A stretch of 64,000 nucleotides of DNA from CAZJWC01 sp964550125 (GCA_964550125.1 CAZJWC010000001.1:124001-188000), one strand, 5' to 3'. Shown: positions 35,707 through 45,455, numbered from the stretch's first letter. A program made the numbers and translations. The notes: generated by a model from the letters alone, not told the origin.

Positions 35707-36651
35707 ATGGCAAACTATATTCAAAGCAAAATTGATATGTATTATATAGATTTGAGAAATAAAGCTGAGGACGTTGCAAAAAAAAATCTTGCAAACGCAG
35801 AAAAAAACTCCTCATTTAAAGATTTAAATAAGGAACTTGCCTTACTCAATATTCAAGTAGCAAAAGCAGAAGCATTAAAGGACGACAAATTATCTAGCCT
35901 TGAAACTCAACAAAAGAAATTAGCCGATAAAAGAGCAAAACTTTTAAAAGAGATGAACATTGAAGAAAAGTCGTTAACCCCTCAATATGTATGCAAAAAA
36001 TGTAATGACAGGGGGTTTTTAAAAAACGGCGATAAATGTTCTTGCTATAAACAATTAGAAAGCCGACTAATTGGGGAAGAAATAGGTATATCAAAAATAA
36101 AACTATACGATTTTAGTGCTGCTAAAGCTGAACTTAATCCAAACATCAACTACGGAGTTGTAAAAAACTTTTGTCAAAAATTCCCTAATACAAAAACTAA
36201 AAACTTTGTGTTTTTTGGTCATACAGGCTGTGGAAAAACCTTCGTTGCACAATCAATCGCAAGTGAACTTATAAAAAGACACTTTAATGTAGTTTGCGTT
36301 TCTGCCTATCAAATGAACGAAGCATTTTTAAAATGTATAAAAAGAGATTTTGATGGAAATTCTTTCAATTACGATAAGAAATACATAGTTGATTATTTTT
36401 CGCAGTGCGACCTACTAGTAATTGACGATTTAGGTTGTGAGCCTATTATGGAAAAAATTACTTTAGAGAATTTTTTAAATGTTTTATCTGCAAGGTTATT
36501 TAATAAAAAGAGTTTTATTATAACTACTAACCTAGATAGCCAACAACTAAACAAAAGATACGGAGAAAGAATTTTTTCACGCTTAATGAATAAAAATGAT
36601 ACTGCTTTTGTAAACTTTTATGGACAAGACATACGAACAAGGAAATTTTAA
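35707..36651 (+). CDS. DnaI/DnaC-like helicase loader ATPase
   Basis: AAA+ ATPase that places DnaB on DNA. An N-terminal helical region with a zinc-binding-like segment (CKKCNDRGFLKNGDKCSC, about 98-115) is followed by Walker A GHTGCGKT (about 174-181), Walker B LLVIDDLG and the sensor/arginine segment GERIFSRLMN. This is the layout of Bacillus DnaI. Length 314 is typical. The operon ends in a strong bidirectional terminator. Confidence 0.92.
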   Translation: MANYIQSKIDMYYIDLRNKAEDVAKKNLANAEKNSSFKDLNKELALLNIQVAKAEALKDDKLSSLETQQKKLADKRAKLLKEMNIEEKSLTPQYVCKKCNDRGFLKNGDKCSCYKQLESRLIGEEIGISKIKLYDFSAAKAELNPNINYGVVKNFCQKFPNTKTKNFVFFGHTGCGKTFVAQSIASELIKRHFNVVCVSAYQMNEAFLKCIKRDFDGNSFNYDKKYIVDYFSQCDLLVIDDLGCEPIMEKITLENFLNVLSARLFNKKSFIITTNLDSQQLNKRYGERIFSRLMNKNDTAFVNFYGQDIRTRKF

Positions 36652-36668
36652 AAAGAAAATATATTTAA

Positions 36669-36702
36669 AAAGGACTGTTGCAAAGCAACAGTCCTTTATT
36701 AT
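36669..36702. terminator. Bidirectional terminator between dnaI-like gene and pyrI
   Basis: Perfect 13-bp stem AAAGGACTGTTGC / GCAACAGTCCTTT (36669-36681 with 36685-36697), loop AAA. T-rich tracts follow on both strands, so it can end both convergent transcripts. Confidence 0.92.
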
Positions 36703-36703
36703 T

Positions 36704-37150
36704 TTACATATTATCACCGATAAATGAAAGAGGTTCTTTCGCTTTCATCTCGCAATAGACACAGCGATAAATTTTATTCTTCTCATCAACAAGTTTAAAC
36801 TCGTGTTCAATACCTTGCTCTATTGAAGTTATACATCTGGGATTTTTGCACTTTATAACCCCTTTAATTGTCGTAGGGAGTTCAAATCCACTACTTTTTG
36901 TTGAAACACCGTCAACAATTCTGTTTATAGTAATTCCAGGGTCAACTAAACTTAAAATATCAGTATTTAGGTCGATAACCTGCTCAATTTTAAGTATATC
37001 TTTTCTGCCCATTTTTTTACTCTCTGCGTTTTTAATTATCGCAACTGAACACTTTAAGTCGCCAAGGTTTAAAACGTTATAAATTTTCATAGCGTTACCT
37101 GCTTTTATATGGTCGATAACAATTCCGTTTTTCATAGGATTTACTAACAT
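36704..37150 (-). CDS. pyrI: Aspartate carbamoyltransferase regulatory subunit
   Basis: Allosteric subunit that binds CTP/ATP and controls the catalytic PyrB. The four zinc cysteines are visible in CKNPRC and CVYC near the C-terminus, with PTTIKGVIKC upstream of them. Length 148 is normal. The start shares one base with the pyrB stop (TAATG). A PyrBI type ATCase is commoner in enterobacteria and archaea but also occurs in Clostridia. Confidence 0.95.
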   Translation of the reverse strand: MLVNPMKNGIVIDHIKAGNAMKIYNVLNLGDLKCSVAIIKNAESKKMGRKDILKIEQVIDLNTDILSLVDPGITINRIVDGVSTKSSGFELPTTIKGVIKCKNPRCITSIEQGIEHEFKLVDEKNKIYRCVYCEMKAKEPLSFIGDNM

Positions 37151-38061
37151 TATTTAACCTCCAACAACTTCAAAATTAAAGCCATCCTTATATATTTGCC
37201 GTAAAGGGCTTGTTTAAAATAACATGCTCTTTCATCATCATCAACTGAAACATCAATCTCATTTACTCTAGGGAGAGGGTGCATAACCTTTAAATCCTTT
37301 TTAGCCGTATGCAATTTTTCAGCAGTCAAAATATAACTGTCTTTTAATCTTATATAGTCAGCTTCATTGAAAAATCTTTCCTTTTGAACTCTAGTCATAT
37401 ATAAAATATCAAGGGTAGGAATAGCCGTTTGCAAGTCTGCAGTTTCAACAAAATCAACTCCTTTTTCCACCATTTCATCACGAAGATAGTCAGGAATTTT
37501 CAATTCATTAGGAGATATTAAAATAAATTTGATGTTATTATATCTCATCATTGCTCCTATTAAGGAGTGAACTGTTCTGCCGAATTTTAAGTCGCCACAC
37601 AAACCTATTGTGAGATTATCAAAACCACCTTTTTCACACTTGATAGTAAGTAAATCTGCAAGTGTTTGAGTGGGGTGATTGTGTCCACCGTCCCCACCGT
37701 TAATAATAGGAACTAAACTGCTCCTTGTGGCAACAAGTGGTGCGCCCTCTTTGGGATGCCTCATTGCAATTATATCAGCATAACAACTAACAACTTTTAT
37801 AGTATCGCTTACGCTTTCACCTTTTGTAGCACTACTTGATGCTGAATCCGAAAAGCCTAAAACATTTCCACCCAATTCATACATTGCCGCTTCAAAAGAT
37901 AATCTCGTTCTTGTTGAGGGTTCAAAAAATAGCGTTGCAAGTTTTTTACCCTTACATTTTTCACTATATTTTGAGGGATTTGCAATAATATCAGTTGCTA
38001 CTTCACACAACTCGTCAATTTCTTCTACACTCAAATTGAGAATATCAATTAAATGCTTCAT
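37150..38061 (-). CDS. pyrB: Aspartate carbamoyltransferase catalytic subunit
   Basis: Condenses carbamoyl phosphate and aspartate, the committed step of UMP synthesis. Carbamoyl-phosphate motif FEPSTRTRLSFE (about 47-58), NGGDGGHNHPTQTLADLLT, MTRVQKERF and HPLPR are intact. The frame is open to 38079, but the ATG at 38061 has GGAGA eight bases upstream and overlaps the pyrE stop by one base, so it is preferred (303 residues). Confidence 0.96.
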   Translation of the reverse strand: MKHLIDILNLSVEEIDELCEVATDIIANPSKYSEKCKGKKLATLFFEPSTRTRLSFEAAMYELGGNVLGFSDSASSSATKGESVSDTIKVVSCYADIIAMRHPKEGAPLVATRSSLVPIINGGDGGHNHPTQTLADLLTIKCEKGGFDNLTIGLCGDLKFGRTVHSLIGAMMRYNNIKFILISPNELKIPDYLRDEMVEKGVDFVETADLQTAIPTLDILYMTRVQKERFFNEADYIRLKDSYILTAEKLHTAKKDLKVMHPLPRVNEIDVSVDDDERACYFKQALYGKYIRMALILKLLEVK

Positions 38062-38696
38062 TATTTTTCTCCTATCCAACTTTCATCTGCAGGATTATTT
38101 CTAAACTTGATAATTCTTTCCTTGTCGCCATCTTTAATATAACCTTCACTAGCAGCAACTTGAACAAGTGCATCTAGATTTGAAAGACTTACATTTTTAA
38201 CATTTGCCTTTTCCAATCTGTCTAAACCTTTTTGCATACCATAAGTAAAAATACTTACAACCCCCAAAACATCAGCACCAGCCTCACGCAATACTTCTAC
38301 ACACTCTATACATGAGCCACCTGTTGAAATTAAATCTTCAACAACTACGACCTTTTGTCCCTTTTCAAGTTTTCCTTCAATTTGGTTTTGTCTGCCGTGG
38401 TCTTTTGCACCTGAACGAACATACCCCATAGGCAAATTCATAAGGTGTGCAGTGATTGCTGCGTGTGCAATACCAGCAGTGCTAGTACCCATTAACACTT
38501 CAACATCAGGATAGTTTTCTTCAATAAGTTTTTTTAAGCCGTTTTCAACGTCATTTCTTACTGCAGGGGCAGTTAAAGTTAATCTATTGTCGCAATAAAT
38601 AGGGCTTTTAATTCCACTCGCCCAAGTAAAAGGTTCATCAGGTCTTAAAAATACAGCGTTAATTGATAATAAATCTTTTGCAATTAGTTTTTCCAT
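38061..38696 (-). CDS. pyrE: Orotate phosphoribosyltransferase
   Basis: Joins orotate and PRPP to form OMP. The PRPP loop KVVVVEDLISTGGSCIE (about 107-123) and the family segments FTWASGIKSPIYCDNR and YVRSGAKDHGRQNQIEG are visible. Length 211 is typical of the Gram-positive type. It lies between pyrF and pyrB in the pyr operon. Confidence 0.96.
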   Translation of the reverse strand: MEKLIAKDLLSINAVFLRPDEPFTWASGIKSPIYCDNRLTLTAPAVRNDVENGLKKLIEENYPDVEVLMGTSTAGIAHAAITAHLMNLPMGYVRSGAKDHGRQNQIEGKLEKGQKVVVVEDLISTGGSCIECVEVLREAGADVLGVVSIFTYGMQKGLDRLEKANVKNVSLSNLDALVQVAASEGYIKDGDKERIIKFRNNPADESWIGEK

Positions 38697-38705
38697 TTTT
38701 ATCTC

Positions 38706-39410
38706 CTATCCTAAAAATTCTTTTACGCATCTTTCGTATGCTTGTACAGGGTCTTCAGCTGCAGTAATAGGTCTACCTACTACGATATAATCAGAGCCAA
38801 TTTCTCTTGCTTGTGCAGGTGTCATAACTCTTTTTTGGTCTCCTAGTTCACCGTCAGCAAATCTTACACCAGGTGTAATAGTCAAGAAGTTTTGACCACA
38901 ATGTTCGTGTACTTTGCCAGCCTCAAGGGGAGAACATACTACGCCATCAAGTCCTGCCTCTTGCGCATTTTCAGCATACTTCATAACAACTTTGTCAATA
39001 GGCTCATTTATTAGCAATTCACTTTGCATAGCCTCCTCACTTGTTGATGTAAGTTGAGTTACAGCAATAAGCAGAGGTCTAGTTCCGTCCTCTCTAGTCA
39101 AGCCTTTAATGGCTGCCTCCATCATTGCCTTTGTTCCAAAAGCGTGCAAGTTTGTTATATCTACACCCAAGCCACTTAACACCTTCATTGTTTTCATAAC
39201 GGTATTAGGAATATCGCAAAGTTTTAAATCTAGGAAAATTTTATGTCCTCTATTTTTAATTTCCTTAACGATTTCGACACCCGAACTATAAAAAAGTTCC
39301 ATACCAATTTTAACAAAAGGTTTTCTGCTTGCATTTTTAAATTTATCTAAAAATTCAAGGGTTGTTTCTTTTGATGAAAAATCACACGCTACAATTACAT
39401 CTTTAGCCAT
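38706..39410 (-). CDS. pyrF: Orotidine 5'-phosphate decarboxylase
   Basis: Final step of UMP synthesis. The catalytic lysine-aspartate array is seen as FLDLKLCDIPNTV (about 59-71), with ACDFSS near the start, TPGVRF and the phosphate-gripping VVGRPIT at the C-terminus. Length 234 is normal for the short class. It overlaps pyrD by 8 bases. Confidence 0.96.
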   Translation of the reverse strand: MAKDVIVACDFSSKETTLEFLDKFKNASRKPFVKIGMELFYSSGVEIVKEIKNRGHKIFLDLKLCDIPNTVMKTMKVLSGLGVDITNLHAFGTKAMMEAAIKGLTREDGTRPLLIAVTQLTSTSEEAMQSELLINEPIDKVVMKYAENAQEAGLDGVVCSPLEAGKVHEHCGQNFLTITPGVRFADGELGDQKRVMTPAQAREIGSDYIVVGRPITAAEDPVQAYERCVKEFLG

Positions 39411-40320
39411 TTACTGCTCCTCCAATTATATCACTTAATTTTTCTATTTTATACTTCTTCATTTGGTTAGGTAAATCTTCAACAATTTCCTTTCCAGCAA
39501 AAGGATTTTTTAAATTTATCGCACCTATTTGAACAGCCGTTGCTCCTGCTAACATCATTTCAATAACATCTTTTGCTGAAGACACACCACCCATACCAAT
39601 AATGGGAATTTTTACAGCATTATACACTTGATAAACCATCCTTACTGCCACAGGAAAAATTGCGCTACCCGAAAAACCACCCATTTTATTTGCAATTACA
39701 GGTTTTTTAGTCTTTAAGTCAATTCTCATACCAAGCAATGTGTTTATCAAACTTATTCCATCAGCACCACTATCTTCACACGCTTTTGCAATAGATACTA
39801 TATCAGTAACATTTGGACTTAATTTTATAAAAACAGGTTTAGTTGTAACCTTTTTTACTGCCTTAACTACTGAAGAAACAGCCTCAGTAGAAGTTCCAAA
39901 ACTCATACCACCATTATGTACATTTGGACAGCTTACATTTACCTCAATAATACCTACTATATCTTCCTTGTCTATTTTTTCACATGTATAAGCATATTCG
40001 TCAACTGAAAATCCACTTATATTTGCAATCACCTTTTTATTGAAAACCTTTTTCAATTTTGGCAATTCTTCATTTATTACTTTCTCTACACCGGGATTTT
40101 GTAGTCCAACTGAATTTATCATACCAGCAGTACACTCTGCAATTCTTGGAGTAGGATTACCAAAGCGTGCTTCCTTGGTTGTACCTTTAAATGAAAAAGT
40201 TCCTAAACAATTTATATCGTATAAATCTGCAAATTCATACCCAAAACCAAAAGTACCACTAGCAGGAATTATAGGATTGTCAAGTTCCCAGCCACATAAA
40301 TTAACTTTAGTATCTACCAT
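39403..40320 (-). CDS. pyrD: Dihydroorotate dehydrogenase, class 1B catalytic subunit
   Basis: FMN subunit that oxidises dihydroorotate, passing electrons to the PyrK iron-sulfur flavoprotein and on to NAD+. Class 1B marks: catalytic Cys in NVSCPNVHNGG (about 128-138), IPASGTFGFG near the start, and GMGGVSSAKDVIEMMLAGATAVQIG. Length 305 is typical. Cotranscribed with pyrK, which overlaps it by 7 bases. Confidence 0.95.
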   Translation of the reverse strand: MVDTKVNLCGWELDNPIIPASGTFGFGYEFADLYDINCLGTFSFKGTTKEARFGNPTPRIAECTAGMINSVGLQNPGVEKVINEELPKLKKVFNKKVIANISGFSVDEYAYTCEKIDKEDIVGIIEVNVSCPNVHNGGMSFGTSTEAVSSVVKAVKKVTTKPVFIKLSPNVTDIVSIAKACEDSGADGISLINTLLGMRIDLKTKKPVIANKMGGFSGSAIFPVAVRMVYQVYNAVKIPIIGMGGVSSAKDVIEMMLAGATAVQIGAINLKNPFAGKEIVEDLPNQMKKYKIEKLSDIIGGAVNG

Positions 40321-41048
40321 ATAATTTCCTCCTTTACTAGTACAGGACCATCTTTACATATACGCTTATTGCCATACTTTATTTTACACGAACAGCCCAT
40401 ACACGCTCCAAAGCCACAGCCCATCCTTTCCTCAAAAGAAAGTTGACCACTTGTATTAGTTTTGTTGTATATTGCTTTAAGCATAGGTAAGGGCCCACAG
40501 GTATAGAAATAATCATAACCGTCTATATCGTCAAACAAATCGGTTACAAATCCTTTTTTACCATAACTTCCGTCTGCCGTTGCAACTAAAACCTCAACGC
40601 CTAAACTCTTAAATTCCTTTTCATAAAAAACATCGTCTTTAGAATTAAAACCAAGCAAAACGGTAGGTTTTTGCCCATCTGCAATCAATTTTTTTGTTAA
40701 ATTATACATGGGTGGAACACCTACTCCACCACCTATAACTAAAGGTTTTTTTCCTTCTTTTTTTATGTCGTAGCCGTTGCCCAACCCAACTAGTACATCA
40801 AGATTTGCACCCTGTTTAAGCTTTGACATATATTCCGTACCAATACCAACAACTTTAAATATAATTGTAATAGTATTTTTATCATAATCGCAAACGGAAA
40901 TAGGACGGCGTAAGTAAAGTCCTTCAAGTTCAATATTAACAAATTGCCCTGAATTTGTAATAGCACTACTATCTCCTTCAAGCACTATTTTGTACACATC
41001 TTGTGCTATATTTTCAACAGATAAAACCTTTAATATGCTCTTAACCAA
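40314..41048 (-). CDS. pyrK: Dihydroorotate dehydrogenase electron transfer subunit
   Basis: FAD and [2Fe-2S] subunit that links PyrD to NAD+. FAD-binding LRRPISVCDYD (about 53-63), NAD-binding GGGVGVPPM and the C-terminal cluster ligands CGFGACMGCSCK..C (about 212-232) are all visible. Length 244 is typical. The start is a TTG with AAGGAG eight bases upstream. It follows pyrC by 47 bases. Confidence 0.95.
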   Translation of the reverse strand: MVKSILKVLSVENIAQDVYKIVLEGDSSAITNSGQFVNIELEGLYLRRPISVCDYDKNTITIIFKVVGIGTEYMSKLKQGANLDVLVGLGNGYDIKKEGKKPLVIGGGVGVPPMYNLTKKLIADGQKPTVLLGFNSKDDVFYEKEFKSLGVEVLVATADGSYGKKGFVTDLFDDIDGYDYFYTCGPLPMLKAIYNKTNTSGQLSFEERMGCGFGACMGCSCKIKYGNKRICKDGPVLVKEEIIW

Positions 41049-41095
41049 AATAATTCTCCTTAAAAACTAATTCCTTTAATTTTTGCAAATAATTT

Positions 41096-42367
41096 TTAAT
41101 TTTCCTGCCATGCGATTTTTCCGTTAACCATTGTTAACTTGCACACACCACTTACTCTCTCGTTTGCAAAAGGTGTACTTCTTCCTTTTGATAAAAACTT
41201 ATCAGGATTGATTGTATAACTCTCCTCCAAATTGAATACGGTAAGATTTGCAGGATTACCCTCTTTTATACCACTCATTATATTAAATCGTTTTGAAGGA
41301 TTTAAACTCATCAATTCAATAAGTTTTTCAAAAGTTATTTCACCAGTCTTAACAAATTTTGTGTATAGCAAGGGAAAAGCCGTTTCAAGTCCTACAATAC
41401 CCATTAAACTCTTTTCAAGTCCTTTTGACTTTTCTTCTTTAGTATGAGGGGCGTGGTCTGTTGCAATCATATCAATCGTTCCGTCTTTTATACCCTCTAT
41501 TAACGCAATCCTGTCTTCTCTTTCTCTCAAAGGAGGATTCATTTTAAATCGTCCATCTTCTTGCAAATCATTTTCATCTAAAATTAGATAATGGGGAGCA
41601 GTTTCGCAAGTAACATCTAAACCTTTCTTTTTGGCTTGTCTTATCAATTCAACACTCTCTTTTGTTGAAATATGGCATACATGATATGAACAACCCGTCT
41701 TTTCTACAAGTTTTAAATCCCTTTCAATTTGTTTCCACTCACTTGCTGAACAAATACCTTTATGGTTGTGCATTTTTGCATATTTGCCGTCATGAATATA
41801 TCCACCGTTGAGTAACGAATTATCTTCACAATGCGCTACGATAATCTTCCCTAGCAATTTTGCCTTAATCATAGCACTTTCCATCATCTCGTCCTTTTGA
41901 ACCCCACGACCGTCATCTGAAAATGCTATTACCTTATCAGCAATTTCTTCCATATTTGAAAGTTGCTCTCCCATTTGTCCCTTGGTGATACTACCGTAGG
42001 GATAAACATTGATTACACCGTCCTTTTTTATACCGTCAAGTTGAGGTTGCAAGTTTATAAGAGAGTCGGGAGTAGGGTTTAAATTTGGCATTGCACAAAC
42101 ATCTGTGTACCCGCCGTGTGCCCCTGCAAGAGTTCCTGTTGCAATACTTTCTTTACACAAAAAACCCGGCTCTCTAAGATGAACATGCACATCTATTAAA
42201 CCGGGAATAATAACGCAATTATTAAATTCTAATAAAGTAGCCCCTTCTTCTTCGTTTTTAGAGAATAAGGGGGCTATACTGAATATTTTACCTTCTTTTA
42301 TTAAAATACTCGCTTGGACAAATTGACCTTCTTGATAAATTTTACATTTGTTTAAAAGATAATTCAA
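41096..42367 (-). CDS. pyrC: Dihydroorotase
   Basis: Zinc amidohydrolase that cyclises carbamoyl-aspartate. DVHVHLREPG (about 60-69), the metal His residues in AHCEDN and CHISTKES, TCETAPHYL and ATDHAPH are intact. Length 423 is typical of class I. The start is a TTG with AGGAG seven bases upstream; no ATG is available nearby. It is the first gene of the pyr operon and lies about 18 bases after the predicted transcript start. Confidence 0.96.
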   Translation of the reverse strand: MNYLLNKCKIYQEGQFVQASILIKEGKIFSIAPLFSKNEEEGATLLEFNNCVIIPGLIDVHVHLREPGFLCKESIATGTLAGAHGGYTDVCAMPNLNPTPDSLINLQPQLDGIKKDGVINVYPYGSITKGQMGEQLSNMEEIADKVIAFSDDGRGVQKDEMMESAMIKAKLLGKIIVAHCEDNSLLNGGYIHDGKYAKMHNHKGICSASEWKQIERDLKLVEKTGCSYHVCHISTKESVELIRQAKKKGLDVTCETAPHYLILDENDLQEDGRFKMNPPLREREDRIALIEGIKDGTIDMIATDHAPHTKEEKSKGLEKSLMGIVGLETAFPLLYTKFVKTGEITFEKLIELMSLNPSKRFNIMSGIKEGNPANLTVFNLEESYTINPDKFLSKGRSTPFANERVSGVCKLTMVNGKIAWQEN

Positions 42368-42391
42368 GATGCTTCTCCTAAAATTTTTTCT

Positions 42392-42420
42392 ATTATACCA
42401 AGTAAAAAAAATTTAGTCAA
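42392..42420 (-). promoter_or_regulatory. Promoter of the pyr operon
   Basis: Minus strand: TTGACT (42415-42420), 17-base spacer with a T8 run, TATAAT (42392-42397). The leader is only about 18 bases long, which leaves no room for a PyrR-type attenuator. Confidence 0.82.
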
Positions 42421-42436
42421 CCTATTCAAATATTTT

Positions 42437-42480
42437 TAAAAAAATAATTAAGTGAAATTTTTTTCAAATTTACTTAATTA
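42437..42480 (-). terminator. Terminator of pflB-pflA
   Basis: AT-rich hairpin TAATTAAGT / ACTTAATTA (42445-42453 with 42472-42480) followed by TTTTTTT on the minus strand. It begins in the last codons of pflA. Confidence 0.6.
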
Positions 42481-43186
42481 AATTTTTATCGACATAAGAT
42501 TGCAACTTAATCAGTTTTTCATTATCAAGATTATTTAAGTCTTTTAAAGGATTGACTATTGACAGATTATCATACTTAAAAAAACCAAGCGTATGAAAGG
42601 GCAAAAGTTCGTATTTTTCTACACATTTATACCTTTTTACAATCTTTAAATACTTATCAATAAACGCTATATTGTCATTTATTGTAGGAACGATGACAGT
42701 CCTAATCCAAACGGGTTTATTTTGTTCTTCTAGAAAATCAAGCACTTTTAAAACTTTATTTAAACTTCCCTGCGTATAAGTTAAATAACTTTCTTCGCTG
42801 TAAAATTTTAAATCAACTATTGATAGACTGGCATTTTTTAAGGCAACGCAAACATCTTCAGTCAGTTTTACATTTGCACTAGTATCTAAAGTATAGTTAA
42901 TATTCTCATCTTTTAGCAAATTGTATGTTTCGTTAATAAAAGAAGCATGCAACAAAGGTTCACCACCTGAAAAGGTAACTCCACCGTTTTTGCTAAAATA
43001 ACTTTTATACCTTTTAATCTTGTTAAAAAGTTCAAGGGGAGTAAACTTTTGTCCGTCCCCTTGCCAAGTATCAGGATTATGACAATAAACACATCTTAAA
43101 GGGCAACCGTTAAAAAATACTGCATATCTTAAACCTTTGCCGTCTACACCAGCCAAACTCTCAAAAGAGTGAATATTTGCTATCAT
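42470..43186 (-). CDS. pflA: Pyruvate formate-lyase-activating enzyme
   Basis: Radical SAM enzyme that installs the glycyl radical on PflB under anaerobic conditions. The [4Fe-4S] motif is C-P-L-R-C-V-Y-C (Cx3Cx2C, about 28-35) followed by HNPDTW, and GGVTFSGGEPLL is the SAM-binding block. Length 238 is typical. The ATG overlaps the pflB stop, so the pair is coupled. Confidence 0.96.
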   Translation of the reverse strand: MIANIHSFESLAGVDGKGLRYAVFFNGCPLRCVYCHNPDTWQGDGQKFTPLELFNKIKRYKSYFSKNGGVTFSGGEPLLHASFINETYNLLKDENINYTLDTSANVKLTEDVCVALKNASLSIVDLKFYSEESYLTYTQGSLNKVLKVLDFLEEQNKPVWIRTVIVPTINDNIAFIDKYLKIVKRYKCVEKYELLPFHTLGFFKYDNLSIVNPLKDLNNLDNEKLIKLQSYVDKNLIK

Positions 43187-45408
43187 ATTTTTTCATGGAA
43201 AGTTCTTGAAATAACTTCTTTTTTCTGTTCAGTAGAAAGTTTATTAAAGTTTACAGCATATCCACTTACACGAATTGTAAGGTTAGGATATTTTTCAGGA
43301 TTATTCATAGCATCAATCAATTTTTCTTTATTTAAAACATTTACATTTAAGTGATGTGAATTTTGAATAAAGTATCCATCTAACAAACTAACTAGATTTT
43401 CAACCCTTTGATTTTCGTCCTTTCCTAAAGCCGTGGGGGTAATTGAAAAAGTATTTGAAATTCCATCTCTGCAATCATTATAACTAATTTTAGCAACTGA
43501 ATTTAAACTTGCTAGTGCGCCCTCTTTATCCCTTCCGTGCATAGGATTTGCACCAGGAGCAAAAGGTTCACCTGCATGGCGTCCGTCAGGCGTATTACCT
43601 GTCTTTTTACCATACATTACATTTGAAGTTATTGTCAAAATAGAAAGGGTATGAGTTGCACCACGATAACAAGGAGTCTTTTTTAATTCCTCATAGAAAA
43701 AGTGAGTTACCCATTTTGCAATATCATCTACCCTATCGTCATCATTGCCGTATTTAGGAAAATCCCCCTCCGTTTTAAAGTCAACAATAAGACCATCTTT
43801 ATTTTTGATAGGAGTAACTTTTGCGTACTTGATTGCACTTAAACTATCTACCAAAACACTTAATCCACTAATTCCAAAAGCCATCAATCTACCAACATGA
43901 GTATCATGTAATGACATCATTAAACGTTCATACGCATATTTGTCGTGCATATAGTGGATTATATTTAAAGTATTAACATACAATCTTGCCATCCAACTTG
44001 CATAAGTTTCAAAAGATGATTTAACCTCATCAAAATTTAAAACTTCTTCATTGAACACCTTTCCCTCGGGCGCAATTTGAGTTCCATAAACCTCGTCCTT
44101 ACCTCCGTTAAGAGCCATTAAAAGCACTTTGGCGAGATTACATCTTGCACCGAAAAATTGCATTTGCTTACCCACTTGCATAGCAGAAACACAGCACGCA
44201 ATAGCATAATCAGAGCCATAGATCTCTCTCATCAAATCGTCATTTTCATATTGTATTGAATCAGTATCTACTGAAACCTTGGCACAAAACTCCTTCCAAG
44301 GTTGAGGTAATTTCTGCGACCAAAGAATAGTTATATTAGGTTCAGCACTCTCTCCCAGATTATAAAGAGTATTAAGCATCCTGTAACTAGTTTTAGTAAC
44401 TAAAGTTCTGCCGTCCTCGTTCATACCACCTTCACTTGTCGTAACCCAAGTAGGATCACCTGCAAACAACTCGTTGTATTCGGGAGTTCTTAAATGACGC
44501 ACAAGCCTTAATTTGATGACCAAATCATCAATCAATTCTTGGGCGTGCATTTCATCTAAAGTACCTTCTTTTATATCCCTTTCAAAATAAATATCTAAAA
44601 AGGCTGTAATTCTACCTATTGAGTTTGCTGCGCCGTTTTGTTCCTTTACAGCACCTAAATAACCAAAATATAACCATTGAACAGCTTCTTTGGCATTATT
44701 TGCAGGCTTTGTAATATCACAGCCGTACATTTTTGCCATTTCAATAAGTTGCTCCATAAAGTCTATTTGTTTAGCAATGTCCTCGATAAGTTGAATATTA
44801 TCGGCGTCCATTACGTTTTCACCCAAAGCATTTTTATCTTGCTTTTTCTTTTCAATTAAAAAATCCATACCATAAAGTGCGATACGGCGATAATCACCAA
44901 TGATACGACCTCTACCATAAGCGTCAGGAAGGCCTGTAATTATACCAGCGTGGCGAGCCTTTCTCATAGTATCAGTATACGCTCTAAAAACACCTGTATT
45001 ATGGGTGGTTCTAAATATAAATTCTTTTCTTATCTCATCTGAAATTGTATAGCCGTAAGCCTTGCAAGCTGCTTCACACATCCTGTACCCAGCAAAAGGT
45101 GAGATTGCTCTCTTTAAAGGTTTATCAGTTTGTAAACCGACAATCAACTCATCATCTTTAGAAATATAACCAGCCGGAAAAGATGAAAGTGTTGCAACTT
45201 TTTCAGTATCAACATCAAGCACACCACCTTTTTTCCACTCCTGCATCAATAAATCATTAACTATGCCGTTTACTTTTTTAGTTCTTTCAGTTGGTCCACT
45301 TAAAAAAGATGAATCCTTTTCATAGGGTGTATAGTTCAAGTTTATAAAATTTTTAACATCTATTTCATTTTCCCAATTACCATGAACAAAATTTCTCCAT
45401 TGTTGCAT
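43183..45408 (-). CDS. pflB: Formate C-acetyltransferase (pyruvate formate-lyase)
   Basis: Oxygen-sensitive glycyl-radical enzyme that cleaves pyruvate with CoA to acetyl-CoA and formate. The catalytic cysteine pair is in IACCVSAMQ (about residues 398-406) and the radical Gly is in VRVSGYAVNF near the C-terminus. Length 741 is typical. The leader carries a ZTP riboswitch, which ties expression to purine/one-carbon status. Ribosome site GAGGTG five bases before the ATG. Confidence 0.97.
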   Translation of the reverse strand: MQQWRNFVHGNWENEIDVKNFINLNYTPYEKDSSFLSGPTERTKKVNGIVNDLLMQEWKKGGVLDVDTEKVATLSSFPAGYISKDDELIVGLQTDKPLKRAISPFAGYRMCEAACKAYGYTISDEIRKEFIFRTTHNTGVFRAYTDTMRKARHAGIITGLPDAYGRGRIIGDYRRIALYGMDFLIEKKKQDKNALGENVMDADNIQLIEDIAKQIDFMEQLIEMAKMYGCDITKPANNAKEAVQWLYFGYLGAVKEQNGAANSIGRITAFLDIYFERDIKEGTLDEMHAQELIDDLVIKLRLVRHLRTPEYNELFAGDPTWVTTSEGGMNEDGRTLVTKTSYRMLNTLYNLGESAEPNITILWSQKLPQPWKEFCAKVSVDTDSIQYENDDLMREIYGSDYAIACCVSAMQVGKQMQFFGARCNLAKVLLMALNGGKDEVYGTQIAPEGKVFNEEVLNFDEVKSSFETYASWMARLYVNTLNIIHYMHDKYAYERLMMSLHDTHVGRLMAFGISGLSVLVDSLSAIKYAKVTPIKNKDGLIVDFKTEGDFPKYGNDDDRVDDIAKWVTHFFYEELKKTPCYRGATHTLSILTITSNVMYGKKTGNTPDGRHAGEPFAPGANPMHGRDKEGALASLNSVAKISYNDCRDGISNTFSITPTALGKDENQRVENLVSLLDGYFIQNSHHLNVNVLNKEKLIDAMNNPEKYPNLTIRVSGYAVNFNKLSTEQKKEVISRTFHEKI

Positions 45409-45427
45409 AAAAACACCTCATAAAAGC

Positions 45428-45455
45428 AAAAAAACGCTGAACAAAATTTGCCCAG
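45428..45455 (-). terminator. Attenuator hairpin of the ZTP riboswitch
   Basis: Minus strand: CUGGGC (45455-45450) from the 3' end of the aptamer can pair with GUUCAG (45442-45437), followed by CGUUUUUUU. Because the same CUGGGC belongs to the ligand-bound aptamer fold, ligand binding would prevent termination and switch pflB on. Confidence 0.75.

Noticed and set aside
42368..42391. Possible PyrR-binding leader before pyrC
   Set aside because: The predicted leader is about 18 bases and holds only the ribosome site.
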